Assembly: GCA_023382975.1 (NCBI GenBank)
Contig: JAHDXO010000030.1
Span: 55,292 to 119,291 of the forward strand
DNA: 64,000 nt
DNA from: Pirellulaceae bacterium
GTDB lineage: Bacteria > Planctomycetota > Planctomycetia > Pirellulales > Pirellulaceae
Direction: 5' to 3'
How positions within the stretch are numbered: position 1 is the stretch's first letter; the number at the start of each line of letters is the position of its first letter. Position numbers and translations under genes: made by a program. Below, in pieces: positions 28,683 to 37,380 of this stretch. A model generated the notes under the pieces. The model was not told where the DNA came from and did not search any database. It saw only the letters and a list, made by a program, of their open reading frames with translations.

Positions 28683-29067
28683 GTCGCTTTCCACCGAGGC
28701 CATCGATCGTACGTTTCTTGGCATGTTGTGGATAATAAGACGATATGGCCGTAATTGTAGAACGTATGCCCGTTTTTGAATACCCGAAGGGATATCCGAG
28801 GTGGTGATTCAGTGTTCGCCAATGTCGCGATGCATGAGCCCCCTTTCAATGGAATTGCGAACGAAGGAAAAGGCCGTGGGACGCGACGAGCGAGTGCTAT
28901 TGCTTCAACACTTCATTCAGCATGTTGTCGTCCAGAAGTAGGGCTTCCATGCATCTCCTCGCCGGTACGGGTGAGACCGGTTCGCGTGAGTATGTTTTTT
29001 CCCAAGGAAGCCACCGCCTCTTCTGACAAAGCGTAGTAGACGCTGCACCACTCCGGGAGAACAATAC
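28683..29067. other. Region without a supported gene
   Basis: About 385 bases upstream of the hsdM relic. Its AT content is higher than elsewhere near 28730-28850, consistent with the promoter of the old restriction operon. Short open frames exist but none resembles a known family. Confidence 0.35.
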
Positions 29068-29250
29068 GCTCTTCGCTCGACTTCGGCGAGGAATCCCTCC
29101 GCTCGTTGGACCGCGGGAAGCCGATTCGATGCGCCAGCAACGACGATCCGGACGTGGCGATGTCACACCAGCAGGCTGAGCTTGGCGTGTTGCTTGCCAC
29201 GCGGGATCCGCACGGGCAACACGTCCCAGCGAAGCGTATGCGTGGACTCG
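29068..29250 (-). pseudogene. Fragment of a second PLD-like gene
   Basis: On the minus strand this DNA encodes LRWDVLPVRIPRGKQHAKLS and LLV-stop-HRHVRIVVA, then GASNRLPAVQRAEGFLAEVE. These match residues about 91-123 and 170-190 of the PLD protein encoded at 22170-24272. The HAK active-site block is kept, a stop codon has appeared, and about 46 codons between the two blocks are deleted. The fragment is joined directly to the 3' flank of the VWA-type gene. Confidence 0.85.
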
Positions 29251-29294
29251 CAATGGGGTCTTGCAGCCACGGCCACGCCTGTGCATTGCGCGGT

Positions 29295-31562
29295 TCACAC
29301 CAGGCCCCATTTCTTTCTCAGGGCCCATTCGGCGGTCAGCAGAGCGACGAGCAAGAGGAGCAGGGTCCAGGCATCGCGGGGCGTGTCGCCCAGTTGCCAC
29401 TTGGTTTGAATCTCGATATCCATCTCGGGCGGCTGGTCCCGCAACTCTTCGAGTAGAGCGTGCAACTGTTCGGGCGCAACCAACCGACCGCCGACTTCCT
29501 GGGTCATCGCCGCCAGGCGTGCAAGTTGATCGTGGTCGGCCGCCGGATTGCTCAGTTCGATGTCGCGGTCGAAGACCAGGAACTCGCCCTGCGCAATGCC
29601 GATCGTCTGGCCTTGCAGTTCGCCCGTGACTTCGATCGCATAGTCGCCGGGCTGCTCGACCGCGTCGATCGCTCCAGCCCATTGATCGCCGTCGCGCCGC
29701 AGCGCGAGCGGTCGCCGCTGGCCGTCGGGAAAAATCCACTCGGCGCGCAAGACCGCTTCGGGGATCGCGCTGCCGGTCGGCGAGGTCGCGCCCGCGGTGA
29801 ACGCGACGCGAGCACCAGGAAAGAAGCGACGTTGGGCCATGCGGATCCAGACTTCGCTCCGCTCCAGGTCGTCGCGGCGAACGAGCCAGAGGATCGTCTG
29901 CCGCCAAAATCGCTTATGTTCCGTCTCGTGGCCGTACATCCACCAGCGCCACGTCGAATCGCCCGCCATCGCCACGACGCGGCCCCGGCCGTATTCGCCC
30001 ACGGCCAACAGTGGATCCCCCGCGTCAGACCGGGCGACGACCATCGTGCCGGCCGCATCCTTGACCCCGACCCAACGGTTGGCTCCGGACAGCGGCGGCA
30101 GCGATTTCCAGAGTGGCAGATTCTCGGCTTCTTGCGCCAGACGAACGATCGGATGATCCCGTTCGGGCAGCATCTGGATCGGGCCGGGCAGGTGCAGGTC
30201 TTGCCGGATGGGTGCGTCGAAATCCTGTCGCTCGAAGCGGTCCATCACGACGGGCATCACCGATGCCAACGGCGTGTCCCGGTAACCGCCCGCTCCGAAA
30301 CTGTGGTAGCCGCCCAGCAACGCCAGGCCTTTGCCGTCGTCGACCGCCTCGGCCAGCAGCTTGAGATTCGATTCGCCCAGCGCCGTGGCGTCCAGATCGC
30401 CCAGGAGGAAGACGTCGTAGGCGGGATCGGACAGTTTGCTGCTCAAGTCAACCGGCCAGCGGTCGCGCAATCGCGAATCGATCCAGACGAAATCGAGATC
30501 GATGTCGGCCGACGCGGCCAACGACCGGCGGAGAAACACCTGCTCGTTGCGCAGTTGGCCTTCCAAATAGAGCACCTTCAAACCGCCTTCGAGCACCCGC
30601 AGATAGGCGCTCAATTGGTTGTTCTTGGTCACCAGTTCTCCCGGCTGCTCGGCGGCTCGCAGCGTCAGCTTGTAGCGGCCCGGCACCGGCGGTACGTAAC
30701 GCAGCTCGACAGGAGCTTGCTGGTTGTCCTCGCTCGTGGTCACGTCGACCGGACCGATGCGGTGGATCTCGCCGTCCGGCATGACCACCTCCAACTCGAC
30801 CGGAATCGCTTTGTTGACGTACCCGTTGACGCGCACCGTCGCCCGGATCGGCAGCTCGTTCTTGACGAACACCGTGTATTGATCCTGCAAGTTCTCGACG
30901 GCCACGTCCCGCGCCTGGACCACATTTCCGACTGGCCCGAGCGGCACAGCGTAGAGCGGGTAGCCAAGCCGCCCCAACTCGCGGCCCGCCTCGAGCAGCT
31001 CCACGGCCGGATCGAAAGCGGTCTGCACTCCGTCGCCCATCAGGATGACACCCGCCAGACGCTTGCCCAGTTCCCGCCGCAGCGCCTCGTGCAAGTTGGT
31101 GCCGATGTCGGTTTGCTCGCCCAGCGGCTGGTCCGGCAAGCGGAGCGTCTGGCCCGCCTGTTCGACGGGCAGCAGTTCGCGATCGTAGGCATAGACCTTG
31201 ACCTCGATCTTTTCGGACAGTTCTTTCAGAAGCGGCGCCGCGGCCTGAAGCGTCGCCGTTTGAGTCTCCCAACGCGACTGCCGTCCGCCGGTGTCGGGCA
31301 ACTGCATGCTGCGGCTGGAATCGAATAGCACCAGCAGTGCAGAGGTCTGCGGCTTGCGCGACGTGCTGATGTGCGCCGGTCGCAGCATCGCCAGCACGAT
31401 CAAGGCGATCACGGCGCCCCGCAGTCCGGCCAGCAGCAGGTGGCCACGCCGTCCCGCCCGGCCGAACGCCGGTTTGACCAACAACAGAAGAACCAGCACC
31501 AGCGCGACCGCGGCGACCAGCGCATAGCTGTTTCCCAGAGGCTGCAAGTACCAATACGACAC
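29295..31562 (-). CDS. VWA / glutamine amidotransferase-like membrane protein
   Basis: A 755-residue protein starting at GTG. It has two N-terminal membrane segments (about 13-30 and 43-60), a von Willebrand A-like domain whose metal site reads D-S-S-R-S (about 85-89, close to the D-x-S-x-S consensus), beta domains, a glutamine amidotransferase-like fold (YDVFLLGDLDATALG, then LALLGGYHSFGAGG), and a C-terminal membrane segment (TLLLLLVALLTAEWALRKK). This layout is common in planctomycete operons with MoxR ATPases and DUF58 proteins, but those partners are not adjacent here. The 3' end is duplicated at 25872-26082. Confidence 0.8.
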   Translation of the reverse strand: MSYWYLQPLGNSYALVAAVALVLVLLLLVKPAFGRAGRRGHLLLAGLRGAVIALIVLAMLRPAHISTSRKPQTSALLVLFDSSRSMQLPDTGGRQSRWETQTATLQAAAPLLKELSEKIEVKVYAYDRELLPVEQAGQTLRLPDQPLGEQTDIGTNLHEALRRELGKRLAGVILMGDGVQTAFDPAVELLEAGRELGRLGYPLYAVPLGPVGNVVQARDVAVENLQDQYTVFVKNELPIRATVRVNGYVNKAIPVELEVVMPDGEIHRIGPVDVTTSEDNQQAPVELRYVPPVPGRYKLTLRAAEQPGELVTKNNQLSAYLRVLEGGLKVLYLEGQLRNEQVFLRRSLAASADIDLDFVWIDSRLRDRWPVDLSSKLSDPAYDVFLLGDLDATALGESNLKLLAEAVDDGKGLALLGGYHSFGAGGYRDTPLASVMPVVMDRFERQDFDAPIRQDLHLPGPIQMLPERDHPIVRLAQEAENLPLWKSLPPLSGANRWVGVKDAAGTMVVARSDAGDPLLAVGEYGRGRVVAMAGDSTWRWWMYGHETEHKRFWRQTILWLVRRDDLERSEVWIRMAQRRFFPGARVAFTAGATSPTGSAIPEAVLRAEWIFPDGQRRPLALRRDGDQWAGAIDAVEQPGDYAIEVTGELQGQTIGIAQGEFLVFDRDIELSNPAADHDQLARLAAMTQEVGGRLVAPEQLHALLEELRDQPPEMDIEIQTKWQLGDTPRDAWTLLLLLVALLTAEWALRKKWGLV

Positions 31563-31659
31563 GGTGGTTCGGATCCGCAGTTCTTCGGGATGGGTGTATC
31601 AGTTATCCGCGAGCTGGACGCGATCTGCCCCGATGGCGGCCGCGTCGCGCGCCCGCATT

Positions 31660-32796
31660 TCACGGGGACTCGCTCAGTTCACCGTCGTATATGCGCCAAG
31701 TTCTTGTGATCTTCGCCCCGCCGCGTTTGAGCGATTGGTAGGACAGGTGGTTGCTCTCCAAAACCCATGAGAACTCACCTTCCTGGATTCCCCAAGCAAG
31801 CGCGTCGGGCAACAGACGGGCCAGCAGCACCAGACCGACGCCCCATTTCTGGTACTCGGGCACCACGTTCGTGCTGATCAGTCGGATGCGTTTGATCGCC
31901 TTCTTGTTCATCAGCAGCCGAAAGAAACCGAACGGAAACAGGCGTCCGTTGATCTTGCGAATGCGGGGATTGTAATCCAGAAGGCCGAAGACAGCTCCGA
32001 TCGGTTCGCCGTTGACCTCCGCCGCCGTCGTCATCTCCGGGACGATCAGATGCTTAAGACTGGACGCCATGTGGTCCACCTCGGCTTCGGACATCGGCAC
32101 GAAACCCCAGGAGCCGAGCATCGACCGGTTGAAGATGTCCAAGAACATGCGCACGTCCGCATGGAACCGCGACCGGTCCAGCGTCCGCAGCTTGATGTCG
32201 AATCGCCGGGTCGCTTCCTCGACGACAAAGGCCATTTTCTTGTCGAGCGACTGCAGCATCTCGACATGCCCCCAGAACGCGTACATTTCGTGCGATTTCT
32301 GGAGGCCAGCCGCCTCGATCAATCGCTCGAAATACGGCAGGTTATACGTTGTCATGAAGGTCGGAGGCTCGTCAAAGCCGTCGACCAACAGACCGCATTC
32401 GTAATTCATCGACGGATTCATCGGCCCGCGGATCGTGGTCATGCCGCGCTGCCTCAGCCAGGCGCGAGCCGCATCGAACAGGGCGTCGGCAACCTGCTGA
32501 TCGTCGACGCATTCGAAGAATCCGAAGAAACCCCGCTGCTCACGATACTGCTGGTTATGCGCATGGTTGATGATCGCCGCAATCCGTCCGCACGGTTCGG
32601 CGCCGCGCAGCGCCAGGAAAGTCTGGATCTCGGAATACTCGTAAAACGGGTGGGGTTTGTAGTTCAGCAGCTCGATAAGATTGCCTCGCAGCGGGGGAAT
32701 CCAGTTGGGATCGCCCTGGTACAGCCGCCAGGGCAAGTTGATGAACTGCGATCTTTCCTTGCGGCTGCTGGCCGGTTTCACTGTCAAGTCGGACAT
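31660..32796 (-). CDS. GNAT-like N-acyltransferase family protein
   Basis: A 378-residue cytoplasmic protein with conserved blocks RSQFINLPWRLYQGDPNWIPP (shortened here: residues about 15-35), GFFGFFEC, IRGPMNPSMNYECG, and a C-terminal ISTNVVPEYQKWGVG segment that resembles the acyl-CoA-binding motif of the GNAT fold. It is an uncharacterised family often found near lipid or sugar genes. Substrate unknown. It is divergent from the epimerase gene. Confidence 0.6.
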   Translation of the reverse strand: MSDLTVKPASSRKERSQFINLPWRLYQGDPNWIPPLRGNLIELLNYKPHPFYEYSEIQTFLALRGAEPCGRIAAIINHAHNQQYREQRGFFGFFECVDDQQVADALFDAARAWLRQRGMTTIRGPMNPSMNYECGLLVDGFDEPPTFMTTYNLPYFERLIEAAGLQKSHEMYAFWGHVEMLQSLDKKMAFVVEEATRRFDIKLRTLDRSRFHADVRMFLDIFNRSMLGSWGFVPMSEAEVDHMASSLKHLIVPEMTTAAEVNGEPIGAVFGLLDYNPRIRKINGRLFPFGFFRLLMNKKAIKRIRLISTNVVPEYQKWGVGLVLLARLLPDALAWGIQEGEFSWVLESNHLSYQSLKRGGAKITRTWRIYDGELSESP

Positions 32797-32828
32797 CGCG
32801 AAGACCTATGCAAATACGAGAAACGTAC

Positions 32829-32854
32829 GAATTCTCACGATTTCGGCTCCAAGG
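32829..32854 (+). repeat. 26-base direct repeat, copy 1
   Basis: This non-coding 26-mer starts GAATTCTCACGA and ends CCAAGG. It matches the copy at 33975-34000 at 23 of 26 positions. The two copies flank the epimerase gene. Confidence 0.6.
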
Positions 32855-32959
32855 CGACGACGAATACTCGGGAGTCAGCCCCATTTTCGGAGCAACCTCG
32901 CCGAAATATGGTACAAGGATTCCTTGACGAATGACACACCGTTTTGCGGAGATCCGCCG

Positions 32960-33934
32960 ATGACCGTGCTGGTAACCGGAGCCACCGGACTGGTAGGCAA
33001 TAACGTCGTCCGGCAGTTGCTGAACGAGGGGCATTCGGTTCGGGTTCTCATCCGGTCTGCGTGCGATCCCCGGCCCTTGGCTGGGTTATCGGTCGAGGTC
33101 GTTCAGGGCGACGTGCGAGACTCAAACGCCGTGCGCGACGCCTGCCGGGGCGCCGAGGCGGTGATCCATGCAGCGGCCATGATCCATCTGGGCTGGAGGC
33201 AACTGGAACCGGCACGCGAAATCAACGTCGGCGGCACTCGAAACGTCGTCGCGGCAGCCCATGAGGCTGGTGCCAGGCTGGTCCACGTCTCGTCCGTCGA
33301 TACGCTCGGTCTGGGAACTCCGGAGACACCCGCGGACGAAGACACTCCTCCAATAGGCCAAGTCCCGTGTACTTACGTCGTGACGAAACGGGAAGCGGAG
33401 GCGGTCGTGCGGGAAGCGATCGGTCGGGGCCTGGATGCCGTGATCGTGCATCCCGGTTTCATGCTGGGACCGTGGGACTGGAAGCCGTCGTCGGGCCGCA
33501 TGTTGTTGACCGTCGCCAGGAAGTTCACGCCGCTGGCGCCGACCGGTGGGTATAGTCTATGCGACGTCCGCGACGTGACCGACGGAATCCTGGCCGCCTG
33601 GAGACGCGGGACTTGCGGCCGGAATTTCATCCTGGGGGGACACAATATGCGGTACGCCGACGCTTGGCGATTGTTTGCCGAAGTCGGGCAAGGGGCCGGG
33701 CCGTGGTTCTGCGCGGGGCCGTTGATGAGGGTGCTTGGCGGCCGAGGCGGCGATCTGATCGCCAAGATCACTGGCCGCGAGCCCGACGTCAACTCAGCAG
33801 CCGTGGCGATGTCCAGCCAGTACCACTACTACCACAGCGATCGGGCCGAACGAGAACTCGGCTACCACATCCGCCCGGCGCGCGAGACAGTTGTCGATGC
33901 GTGGCAGTGGTTTCGCGAACACGGATACGTATAG
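32960..33934 (+). CDS. NAD-dependent epimerase/dehydratase (dihydroflavonol reductase-like)
   Basis: A 324-residue extended short-chain dehydrogenase. The N-terminal GATGLVG (residues 7-13) binds NAD(P), and the Y-x-x-x-K catalytic pair is in TYVVTKREAEAVV near residue 138. HPGFMLGPWDWKPSSG is a typical substrate-domain block. It is similar in type to hopanoid-associated HpnA or dihydroflavonol-4-reductase proteins. The start is set by ATG 32960 directly before TVLVTGATG. It lies between two 26-base direct repeats. Confidence 0.85.
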   Translation: MTVLVTGATGLVGNNVVRQLLNEGHSVRVLIRSACDPRPLAGLSVEVVQGDVRDSNAVRDACRGAEAVIHAAAMIHLGWRQLEPAREINVGGTRNVVAAAHEAGARLVHVSSVDTLGLGTPETPADEDTPPIGQVPCTYVVTKREAEAVVREAIGRGLDAVIVHPGFMLGPWDWKPSSGRMLLTVARKFTPLAPTGGYSLCDVRDVTDGILAAWRRGTCGRNFILGGHNMRYADAWRLFAEVGQGAGPWFCAGPLMRVLGGRGGDLIAKITGREPDVNSAAVAMSSQYHYYHSDRAERELGYHIRPARETVVDAWQWFREHGYV

Positions 33935-33974
33935 CCGGGATCGCGCGACTTCGGAAGATGCCCCTGAAAGACCT

Positions 33975-34000
33975 GAATTCTCACGAGTTCAGCTACAAGG
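33975..34000 (+). repeat. 26-base direct repeat, copy 2
   Basis: Second copy of the element at 32829-32854, in the same orientation, in the gap between the epimerase gene and pcp. It could be a conserved intergenic regulatory or repeat element. Confidence 0.6.
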
Positions 34001-34010
34001 ATGCAACGAA

Positions 34011-34607
34011 TCACTCCGCCAGTTCGTCCAGAATCAGCCGGACCGCGGCGGCCATGGTGGTCGCCGGCATCGTGGCGACATCCTTGCTCTCGGTCAACGC
34101 TTGCGTCACGTCCAACGGCAAGTGGATGAAAACCGGTCGCGTCGTCAGCGAGTTCTGCTGGGCCAGCAGGTGCGACAGGTAAAGCGTTGCGTTGCACAGA
34201 AACGTACCCGCATGATACGAGACTTGGCAGGGGATGCCCGCACGGCGGACCTTTGCGGCCCAATCGCGCAGGGGCAGATCCGACCGATAGGCAACCGGTC
34301 CCTCGTCGGACAGCACGTCGAATTCGTCGGGCATCTGCTCGTGCGTTCCCGCGACGTTCAAGCCCACTGCTTCCAATTCAATGCGCCCGTGACCAGGTGC
34401 TTGGCCTAGATGGATTGCGTAGTCGTAGTTCCCCTTCAGATCGGCGGCCAGACGGTCCCGCATGGCTTGAAAATCCACAGGGTAGCGGCGAGTTGTCACC
34501 GTCGGTCGGTCAGGCAGGCTGCGAGTCAATTCGATCAACGTCAGCCAACTGCTGTTCTGTTGCCAGCGGCCGTAAGCGTCAAAGGCGGTAATCAACACGG
34601 TCGGCAT
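34011..34607 (-). CDS. pcp: Pyroglutamyl-peptidase I (peptidase C15)
   Basis: A 198-residue cysteine peptidase that removes N-terminal pyroglutamate from peptides in the cytoplasm. All three catalytic positions are visible: Glu 79 in RIELEAVGLN, Cys 138 in GTFLCNATLY and His 162 in VFIHLPL. Length is close to the family norm of about 200-215. It is a single gene between the epimerase and a membrane protein gene. Confidence 0.85.
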   Translation of the reverse strand: MPTVLITAFDAYGRWQQNSSWLTLIELTRSLPDRPTVTTRRYPVDFQAMRDRLAADLKGNYDYAIHLGQAPGHGRIELEAVGLNVAGTHEQMPDEFDVLSDEGPVAYRSDLPLRDWAAKVRRAGIPCQVSYHAGTFLCNATLYLSHLLAQQNSLTTRPVFIHLPLDVTQALTESKDVATMPATTMAAAVRLILDELAE

Positions 34608-34786
34608 GAAATACCCCGATTCGGCTCGACGAACGAAAACCCGCCGCTTCGAAAAAGGGTATCACCACTGCAACCGATTCCGGTTCGCGCCAATTCGGCT
34701 GCCAGGCTTTTCCGAAATCGTACAAGCCGTGGTGGTGGCCTTTCTCTTCTCGGCGATTCTCTATGATGCTTCCTCGCCGCCGGAAT

Positions 34787-35443
34787 TCAACGTCTGAGCA
34801 TCTCGTTCCATTGCACGACCACATCTTGGGTGTTCCCAACCAGATTCAGCGTCACGATTCCTACCATCAGCGCGCCGAACACCAGGAAGCTCAATGCATA
34901 GGGATTCGGCGCTCCGGCCGATTTGCGCAACGCCGGTACCAACGCATCCTCCAAACGTCGCCAACCGGCATCGCTCTGGCGGGGTCCCGACGAGACGAGT
35001 TGAATGCTCTTCAACGCCGAGAAAGGCTCGACATGCAGTTGGACGTGCAGTCGCGGCAAGATCAGGCTGTCACCCACCCAGCGGGCATCGCGGTCCAGAT
35101 CGGTGACCACCTCGCTGAGCACGGCGCGCAGTTGCTCGACCGTAATGTTGTAGATCACGAGCCTGGGCCGCAGCAGCAGGATCAGCAGCGTCAGCCCCAA
35201 GGCATAGCAGCCAACCAGCAAGAGCCAGACTGATGGCCCCAAATAGATGGCAGCCGATTCGGGCAAAAACAACTCCATGGGACCGGCAATCGCCAATCCA
35301 CTGATGGCCAAGCCGAGCGCCGCGGTGTCCCGACTGCCGGTAGTCACGAAAGGACGAATGGAGAGGTTGACCACGCCCAGCACCATCAGATACGTCGCCA
35401 GAGGTCCCAGTGCAATGGAAAGATGAAGTGGATCCACGTACAT
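34787..35443 (-). CDS. Hypothetical membrane protein
   Basis: A 218-residue protein from ATG 35443 (YVDPLHLSIALGPLATYLMV) with about four membrane segments in the first 110 residues, a soluble part (RPRLVIYNITVEQLRAVL, about 110-185) and a final segment near the C-terminus (SFLVFGALMVGIVTLNLVG). The frame runs upstream to 35632 but the extra part is low-complexity and arginine-rich, so I prefer the inner start. Family not recognised. Confidence 0.6.
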   Translation of the reverse strand: MYVDPLHLSIALGPLATYLMVLGVVNLSIRPFVTTGSRDTAALGLAISGLAIAGPMELFLPESAAIYLGPSVWLLLVGCYALGLTLLILLLRPRLVIYNITVEQLRAVLSEVVTDLDRDARWVGDSLILPRLHVQLHVEPFSALKSIQLVSSGPRQSDAGWRRLEDALVPALRKSAGAPNPYALSFLVFGALMVGIVTLNLVGNTQDVVVQWNEMLRR

Positions 35444-35696
35444 CAACCCGCTCGAAATCACCCAGAGAGTCGCCCAATCGACACCATCGCCCCGGTTGGC
35501 CGCCCGCATACACCACGGTCTCCACCGGGGGGATTCGTCACGGATTCTAAGTAAGGCGGTCCGTCCGGTCAACAACACGCGGTCAACCGTCGAACAAGAT
35601 GGCTTCTTCCGGAAGCCAACAAGCTGGACCATCTGCGGTGTATAATGCGCCCATTGGCCTTGGATTTGTCACTCGTCGAAATGCAGGGAGATCGTC

Positions 35697-37067
35697 ATGT
35701 CTCGTTCTTCGCTTCTCGCGGGAACCGTTTTGGTTGTCTTCGCCGCGGGCTGTGCCCGCGATTTCTATCTCCTGGAGATCACTCCCGACGGCGACGGTTT
35801 CCAGCGGCAATTGACGGCTTGGCGGCTGAAATCGTCGGGTGACGAGGATCCATCGGGAGTCGGACCGATCGAGGCCGAACAAGTGTCCCGCCTGGAACAG
35901 ATCTATGGTTCATCGAAGACGATCGAGGACGGGAAGAAGCACTTTTTCTCGGGCCGGTTTTCCGATCGAATGCCCGATGACATCGGCGGTTACGGCCGTT
36001 GGGAACGCTACGAATCGTCGTTGGGTGCGGTCACCCGCTACAGTGAACGGTTCCGCGGCTCAGACGATTTGGAACAGCAACTGGGCGACCGGCGGGCGCG
36101 CGTGGATCGGCTGGTCGATTTGGCAATCGGCTGGCTGAAGTCCCAAATGGGCGAAGCTCCAGAGTCGGTGCGCATCGAGCAGTTTTTGAATGAAAACCTG
36201 CGACACGATCTGAAGAACCTCGCCGTTTACGCCTGGACCCACCAAGTGGTTGAGCCGTATCGGGACGGCAATCCGCAGGAATTCCTGCATCGCGTCTGGC
36301 AGTACATGGAAGAACGCGACTACTTGCAGCCGAACGACGTTCCTCGCTGGACGATTGCCATCGCGACGTTCGAACAGCATCCGCAGCGGTTCCTGCGCGC
36401 GATTCAGCGCACCTTGGCCCGGAAGGTCGGCGTAGCCGACGACCAGCCAATCCCGGCTTGCTTGGCGTTCCTCGACGATGCGGAGCGCGTGCGGCAATCG
36501 CTGGCGGAGTTCCTGCGCCAAACGGATGAGTATCGGGAGGGCCTCGAAAAATGGCGAACCGAGCATGCTGACGCATCCGCCGATGAAACGCCGTCGGAGT
36601 TCCAGTTGGTCGGCGAAGCCCTCCTCGTCCCGATCGTTCTAGGCGATTCGCTGTCCGGCGGGGTGGACGAACTCGAAGTCCGTCTAGCCTGCGGTCGCGA
36701 GCCGTTCCAGACAAACGGCCAATGGGATGCGACGACCGGCCGGGTTACGTGGAAGCACCGTTTGGACAACAATCCTCTGCCCGCCTTTTCTTCGGCTGTT
36801 TGGAGCGAGCCCGACGTTCAAACGCAGCGGACCCGCTTTGGCCAAACTCTGCTGACGGGACAGAAACTGTTCGAGTACGCCGTTTGGCTCAATGGTCTGG
36901 ACGCTGACGATGCGAAAGCTTGGCACGAATTCCTCGATTCCTGCGTCCCGGACCAGCAAATGCGCGAACGGATCGAAGCCTTTCGCTTTCCTGGCGAAAC
37001 CGGCGAAACCGCCTCGCTCTCCGACACGCCGCGCGCCTTGCTGCTGGAAGCCCTCGACCCCTCGTAG
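35697..37067 (+). CDS. Hypothetical lipoprotein
   Basis: A 456-residue protein with a lipoprotein signal: SLLAGTVLVVFAAGC with the lipobox cysteine at about residue 19, so it is anchored to a membrane. The mature part is rich in charged helices and holds no motif I recognise. GGAG-like bases precede ATG 35697 (CAGGGAGATCGTC). It stands alone between a membrane protein and a phosphoesterase gene. Confidence 0.7.
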   Translation: MSRSSLLAGTVLVVFAAGCARDFYLLEITPDGDGFQRQLTAWRLKSSGDEDPSGVGPIEAEQVSRLEQIYGSSKTIEDGKKHFFSGRFSDRMPDDIGGYGRWERYESSLGAVTRYSERFRGSDDLEQQLGDRRARVDRLVDLAIGWLKSQMGEAPESVRIEQFLNENLRHDLKNLAVYAWTHQVVEPYRDGNPQEFLHRVWQYMEERDYLQPNDVPRWTIAIATFEQHPQRFLRAIQRTLARKVGVADDQPIPACLAFLDDAERVRQSLAEFLRQTDEYREGLEKWRTEHADASADETPSEFQLVGEALLVPIVLGDSLSGGVDELEVRLACGREPFQTNGQWDATTGRVTWKHRLDNNPLPAFSSAVWSEPDVQTQRTRFGQTLLTGQKLFEYAVWLNGLDADDAKAWHEFLDSCVPDQQMRERIEAFRFPGETGETASLSDTPRALLLEALDPS

Positions 37068-37380
37068 CCCAGGCTGCCAGCCCGTGTCGCCGTACGCTGC
37101 GACCCGGATTACCAATTTCTTGTTTCCTTGATTCCTCGGAGGACTTCCTGACACTGCGCGTCCTTCCGTGCGGATCGAGGGCAGGATCCGTCTTGGAAAG
37201 AGCACGCCATATATTCCTCCCAGACTTCCCATGGTCACGAATGCGTACAGGCGGAACCCGCTACAATCCGCAGACGCCGGATTTCAGGGATGACGGTCAT
37301 GTTCGTCACAGCCGTCAGCCGATCAGCCTACCAGAAGTGCGGAGATACAGCGCCAACGTTTTTTCGACAAGGACACGGGC
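37068..37380. other. Region without a supported gene
   Basis: 313 bases between the lipoprotein and the phosphoesterase gene. I see no RNA gene, repeat or hairpin that stands out. It presumably carries the promoter of the phosphoesterase gene. Confidence 0.35.

Noticed and set aside
29460..31328. 622-codon plus-strand frame over the VWA-type gene
   Set aside because: Mirror frame of the minus-strand gene whose domains and membrane segments are clear.
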